Assembly: GCA_015520975.1 (NCBI GenBank)
Contig: WAOZ01000192.1
Coordinates: 1-13,648, forward strand
Reading direction: 5' to 3'
DNA length: 13,648 nucleotides
Source of the DNA: DHVE2 group archaeon
GTDB lineage: Archaea > Thermoplasmatota > Thermoplasmata > Thermoplasmatales > Aciduliprofundaceae
Program-made: the position numbers and the translations under genes
The notes under the pieces: generated by a model
Database searches by the model: none
What the model saw: only the letters and a program-made list of their open reading frames with translations
What the model was told of the DNA's origin: nothing
Shown: one piece after another, positions 13,331 through 13,648 of the stretch
How positions within the stretch are numbered: the first letter of the stretch is position 1
How the letters are laid out: each line of letters opens with the position of its first letter

Positions 13331-13648
13331 TTAAATACCCTTCAAACTGTTTTTTATTTCTTCAAGTTTCTTGATTTTCTCCTCCGCCTCTCTCTTTCTG
13401 TTTTCCACATCCTTCTTCAATTCCTCAAGTTCCTCACGCTGCCGTTTTAATTCCCTCTCCAGTTCCTTCAACTCACGCTCCTTTTTCTCAAGCTCACTCT
13501 CCTTCGCATTCAACTCATTTTCGAGTTTCTGAAGATTCTTCTCTCTCTCTTTCAAATCGCTTTCCAGTGTCTGCAAATCGTACATCTTCGTCTCGATTTC
13601 AATCTCCTTCTTTTTGAGTGCGAGTTCTCTATTTTCAAGTTCTTCGGC
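13331..13648 (-). CDS. C-terminal end of a charged coiled-coil protein (partial, runs off the window)
   Basis: From the right edge the minus frame is open with no stop until TAA at 13333-13331, giving about 105 visible residues; the true start lies outside the window. The internal Met at 13585 is therefore probably not the start. Nearly the whole sequence is Glu, Lys, Leu and Arg in heptad-like spacing (for example EKKERELKELERELKRQ), a continuous coiled coil ending NSLKGI. No catalytic or zinc motif is visible. Such sequences belong to many unrelated proteins (SMC-like, Rad50-like, structural), and low complexity makes similarity searches misleading, so I assign no function. It converges on pus10 with a 7-bp gap. 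Confidence 0.75.
   Translation of the reverse strand, partial: AEELENRELALKKKEIEIETKMYDLQTLESDLKEREKNLQKLENELNAKESELEKKERELKELERELKRQREELEELKKDVENRKREAEEKIKKLEEIKNSLKGI

Noticed and set aside
1..13648. CRISPR array, tRNA or rRNA genes, complete insertion sequence
   Set aside because: No regularly spaced repeats, cloverleaf-like or rRNA-like stretches, or intact transposase were seen. All gaps between genes are under 200 bp, the longest being 3455-3647, which holds the two divergent promoters.

Overview
The window looks like a chromosomal segment of a euryarchaeon, most likely from the Thermoplasmatota/Aciduliprofundum side of the tree. The family-level evidence is good: isopentenyl phosphate kinase, type 2 IPP isomerase, archaeal Pus10, a single-domain ZPR1-type zinc protein, and ScpB. 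The lineage guess is only moderate because no marker gene is present. Promoters are archaeal: AT-rich TATA-like boxes lie about 24-28 nt upstream of the first codon of most transcription units. Those first genes usually lack a Shine-Dalgarno (leaderless mRNAs), while genes inside operons carry GGAG/GAGG sites and overlap their neighbours.

Layout. (1) 1-88: edge of something outside the window, possibly the 3' tail of a rightward reading frame ending at 69. (2) 3454-89, minus strand: a five-gene operon. Its order is a small secreted protein broken by a one-base frameshift, a large heavily sequon-marked secreted/anchored protein, an ABC ATPase, a six-helix ABC-2-type permease, and a small bitopic or two-helix membrane protein. 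This is the part of the window least explained by known systems. (3) 3648-4415 plus, a nitrilase-superfamily amidohydrolase, tail-to-tail with (4) a PfkB-family sugar/nucleoside kinase (5199-4405 minus). (5) 5294-5863 plus, a DUF998-like membrane protein, tail-to-tail with (6) a two-gene minus-strand operon of a radical SAM enzyme with extra C-terminal cysteines and a sugar nucleotidyltransferase-cupin fusion (7780-5835). (7) 7890-10194 plus: the isoprenoid operon ipk-fni followed by a zpr1-like gene, all translationally coupled. (8) 12042-10200 minus: scpB-purD. (9) 12163-13323 plus: pus10. (10) 13648-13331 minus: the C-terminal end of a highly charged coiled-coil protein running off the window.

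How the genes fit together. IPK makes isopentenyl diphosphate from isopentenyl phosphate, and Fni interconverts IPP and DMAPP; together they supply archaeal lipid precursors. The radical SAM plus nucleotidyltransferase-cupin pair transcribed divergently from ipk may belong to sugar activation or modification of a surface glycan or glycolipid (inference). PurD, ScpB, Pus10 and ZPR1 are housekeeping functions. The five-gene ABC operon is the best candidate for an undescribed system: an export or surface-assembly module with three extracytoplasmic components. No CRISPR array, tRNA, rRNA or complete insertion sequence was seen.
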